Made by a program: the position numbers and the translations under genes. Positions 62,336 through 64,000 of a stretch of 64,000 bases of DNA are shown here, in pieces; the first letter of the stretch is position 1, and each line of letters starts with the position of its first letter. This DNA comes from Castellaniella denitrificans (GTDB lineage: Bacteria; Pseudomonadota; Gammaproteobacteria; Burkholderiales; Burkholderiaceae_B). The DNA lies in the NCBI RefSeq assembly GCF_027214045.1, contig NZ_JAPWHE010000001.1:790946-854945 (forward strand), read 5' to 3'. The notes under the pieces were generated by a model. It had not been told where the DNA came from, did not search any database, and saw only the letters and a program-made list of their open reading frames with translations.

Positions 62336-63202
62336 GTGGCAGACGATCAATTGCAGGCGCTGATGAACCGGGCGATGGGCGTGCTGGCCCAGCTCGAAGC
62401 CTGGCTGCCGCCCGCCCCGCCCGCCATCGACTGGACGGCCCGCGCCTATCGCTGGCAGCGCCGGGGCACGCGCGGCTGGCTCGAAGCCGTCCGCCGCATC
62501 GCCCCCATCCACCTGGACGATCTGCGCCATGTCGACCGGCAGAAGGCCGTCCTCGAACGCAACACCCTGGCTTTCCTGGATGGCAAGCCGGCCAACAACG
62601 TCCTGATGACCGGGGCGCGCGGCACGGGCAAGAGTTCGCTGGTCCGGGCCTTGCTCGACGCCCATGCGGACCGGGGCCTGCGCCTGATCGAGATCGACAA
62701 ATCGGATCTCGGCGACCTGGGGCAGATCATCGAACTCATCCATGACCGCCCGGAACGCTACGTCGTGTTCTGCGACGACCTGTCCTTCGAGGAGGGCGAG
62801 GCCGGCTACAAGGCGCTGAAGTCCGCGCTGGACGGCTCGGTCGCCTCGCCGGGCGACAACCTGCTGATCTACGCCACCTCGAACCGGCGCCACCTGATGC
62901 CGGAATACATGCGCGAGAACCTGGAGGCCCGGCACCAGCCCGACGGCGAGATCCATCCTGGCGAAACCGTCGAGGAAAAGATTTCCCTGTCCGAACGTTT
63001 CGGCCTGTGGCTGTCGTTCTACCCCTTTGCACAGGACGACTACCTGGACATCGTCGGCCACTGGCTGCGGTTCCACGGCTGCGACGAGGCCCAGGTCCGG
63101 GACGCGCGCACCGAGGCCCTGCAATGGACACTGGAACGCGGCTCCCGGTCCGGACGGGTGGCCCGACAATTCGCGCGCGACTGGGCGGCCCGCCATGTCT
63201 GA
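62336..63202 (+). CDS. DUF815-family AAA-type ATPase
   Basis: A 288-residue cytoplasmic ATPase with Walker A GARGTGKSS near residues 92-100 and Walker B VVFCDDLSFEE. Families of DUF815 are predicted AAA+ proteins of unknown function; the signatures SNRRHLMPEYMRENL and FGLWLSFYPF are typical. GTG at 62336 follows GGAG by six bases; an ATG four codons earlier (62324) has poorer spacing. It lies 38 bases before the MutT/ThiE gene and probably shares its transcript. Confidence 0.88.
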   Translation: MADDQLQALMNRAMGVLAQLEAWLPPAPPAIDWTARAYRWQRRGTRGWLEAVRRIAPIHLDDLRHVDRQKAVLERNTLAFLDGKPANNVLMTGARGTGKSSLVRALLDAHADRGLRLIEIDKSDLGDLGQIIELIHDRPERYVVFCDDLSFEEGEAGYKALKSALDGSVASPGDNLLIYATSNRRHLMPEYMRENLEARHQPDGEIHPGETVEEKISLSERFGLWLSFYPFAQDDYLDIVGHWLRFHGCDEAQVRDARTEALQWTLERGSRSGRVARQFARDWAARHV

Positions 63203-63240
63203 CTGGGCGTCGTCCACCCTCCTCTCGTTTCCAAACCGCC

Positions 63241-64000
63241 ATGACTGACTCCAAACCCTACATCCGCGTGGCCGCCGGCCTGATCATCGACTCCCGGGGC
63301 CGGCTGCTGCTGGGCCAGCGTCCGGAAGGCAAGGCCTGGCCCGGCTGGTGGGAATTCCCCGGCGGCAAGATCGAGGCCGGCGAAACCGTCGAACAGGCCC
63401 TGGTGCGCGAACTGGACGAGGAACTCGGCATCCGGGCCACATGCGTCTACCCCTGGGTGGTGCACGTGCATGAATATCCCAAGACCATCGTCGAACTGGC
63501 CTTCTGCCAGGTGACCGCCTGGGAAGGCGAGCCCCAGGGCCGCGAGAACCAGGCGCTGGACTGGGTGGACCCCTGGGAAATCCGCCTGGACGAATCCGAA
63601 CACCCCATCGGCCCGGGTGGCGGCTCGCTGTTGCCGGCCGCCGCCCCGCCGCTGCGCTGGCTGCGCCTGCCCACGCGCTACCGCATCAGCCGGATCGGCC
63701 ATCCCGACCGGCTGGCCGGCTGGTTGGCCGACCTGCGCCAGGAACTGCTGCGCGGTCTGCAACTGGTGCAATTCCGCGAGCCGGGCTGGGAAGGCGATCC
63801 GGCCTCGCTGCGCGAGGCTTTCCTGGCCGCGCTGGCCCTGTGCCGCCAGCATGGGGCCCGCTGCCTGGTCAACAGTGTCCATCCTACCGCCTGGTGGTCC
63901 GAGGCCGATGGCGTGCAGTTGCGCGCTGGCGACGCGGCCCGCGTCCTGCGAGACGACACACGCCCACCGGGCTGGCTGGGGGTATCCGCCCACACGGCGG
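63241..64000 (+). CDS. MutT-type NUDIX fused to ThiE-like domain (3' end outside window)
   Basis: An N-terminal MutT-like NUDIX domain (about 1-135; RPEGKAWPGWWEFPGGKIE then RELDEELGI in the Nudix box) is joined through a short Gly/Pro linker to a thiamine-phosphate-synthase-like TIM barrel (from about 155: RYRISRIGHPDRL, GLQLVQFREPG). MutT removes 8-oxo-dGTP; this fused architecture is known in proteobacteria as a MutT/TMP-synthase-like protein. The gene runs off the window. It follows the DUF815 gene after 38 bp. Confidence 0.85.
   Translation, partial: MTDSKPYIRVAAGLIIDSRGRLLLGQRPEGKAWPGWWEFPGGKIEAGETVEQALVRELDEELGIRATCVYPWVVHVHEYPKTIVELAFCQVTAWEGEPQGRENQALDWVDPWEIRLDESEHPIGPGGGSLLPAAAPPLRWLRLPTRYRISRIGHPDRLAGWLADLRQELLRGLQLVQFREPGWEGDPASLREAFLAALALCRQHGARCLVNSVHPTAWWSEADGVQLRAGDAARVLRDDTRPPGWLGVSAHTA

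Overview
The window is high-GC, densely coded DNA from a betaproteobacterium, most likely Burkholderiales/Alcaligenaceae (the Bordetella-Achromobacter-Castellaniella group). This is inferred from base composition, protein families, TTG/GTG starts placed behind clear ribosome-binding sites, and a CCCCCTTGG/CCAAGGGGG intergenic hairpin. No phage, integrase, insertion sequence, CRISPR array or rRNA is visible; one tRNA-Pro(CGG) is present. Both window edges cut genes: an MFS transporter on the left and a MutT/ThiE fusion on the right.

Layout. 1-9.6 kb: MFS protein with an extracytoplasmic sensor-like N-terminus, EamA exporter, thioesterase, LLM-type oxidoreductase, nadE, an ExoU-like patatin phospholipase, ilvD (type with an extra cluster cysteine) and a Crp/Fnr regulator. 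9.6-14.3 kb: a Fur-box-preceded iron-type operon made of a NitT/TauT-like ABC importer and a TonB-dependent receptor. 14.3-33.4 kb: oxidative hexuronate/aldarate catabolism: udh, lactonase, kdgD, a GntR regulator, garD, gudD, a PotD-type ABC importer, a mutarotase-like gene and an alpha-ketoglutaric semialdehyde dehydrogenase. A second ilvD, ppc and a 69-bp tandem repeat array lie inside this block. 33.4-39.3 kb: dabA-dabB inorganic-carbon uptake, divergent from a LysR regulator and a beta-carbonic anhydrase. 39.3-43.7 kb: ADP-ribose pyrophosphatase, a GGDEF/EAL protein and free-Met-(R)-sulfoxide reductase. 43.7-52.1 kb: amidase, TRAP transporter, RidA/CnbZ-like protein, asparaginase and D-malate/tartrate dehydrogenase, with a divergent LysR regulator. 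52-57.4 kb: an outer-membrane barrel protein and nrdA-nrdB-nrdH behind paired NrdR boxes. 57.4-64 kb: phnX with an aldehyde dehydrogenase, a PQQ sugar dehydrogenase, tRNA-Pro, a polyprenyl diphosphate synthase, a DUF815 ATPase and the MutT/ThiE fusion.

How the genes work together. The uronate block encodes a full route: uronate to aldarolactone (Udh), to aldarate (lactonase), to 5-keto-4-deoxyglucarate (GarD or GudD), to 2,5-dioxopentanoate (KdgD), to 2-oxoglutarate (semialdehyde dehydrogenase). A short dyad with core RTAYGA, best form TGTCGTATGACA, recurs upstream of udh, kdgD, the GntR gene, garD, gudD and the ABC importer, and again at the start of the malate/tartrate dehydrogenase gene 18 kb away. 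I read these as operators of the local GntR/FCD protein. The most unusual items are this regulon with its atypical importer, the tandem repeat array, the ~70-residue insertion in NrdA, the ExoU-like lipase, and the Fur-controlled NitT/TauT-type importer.
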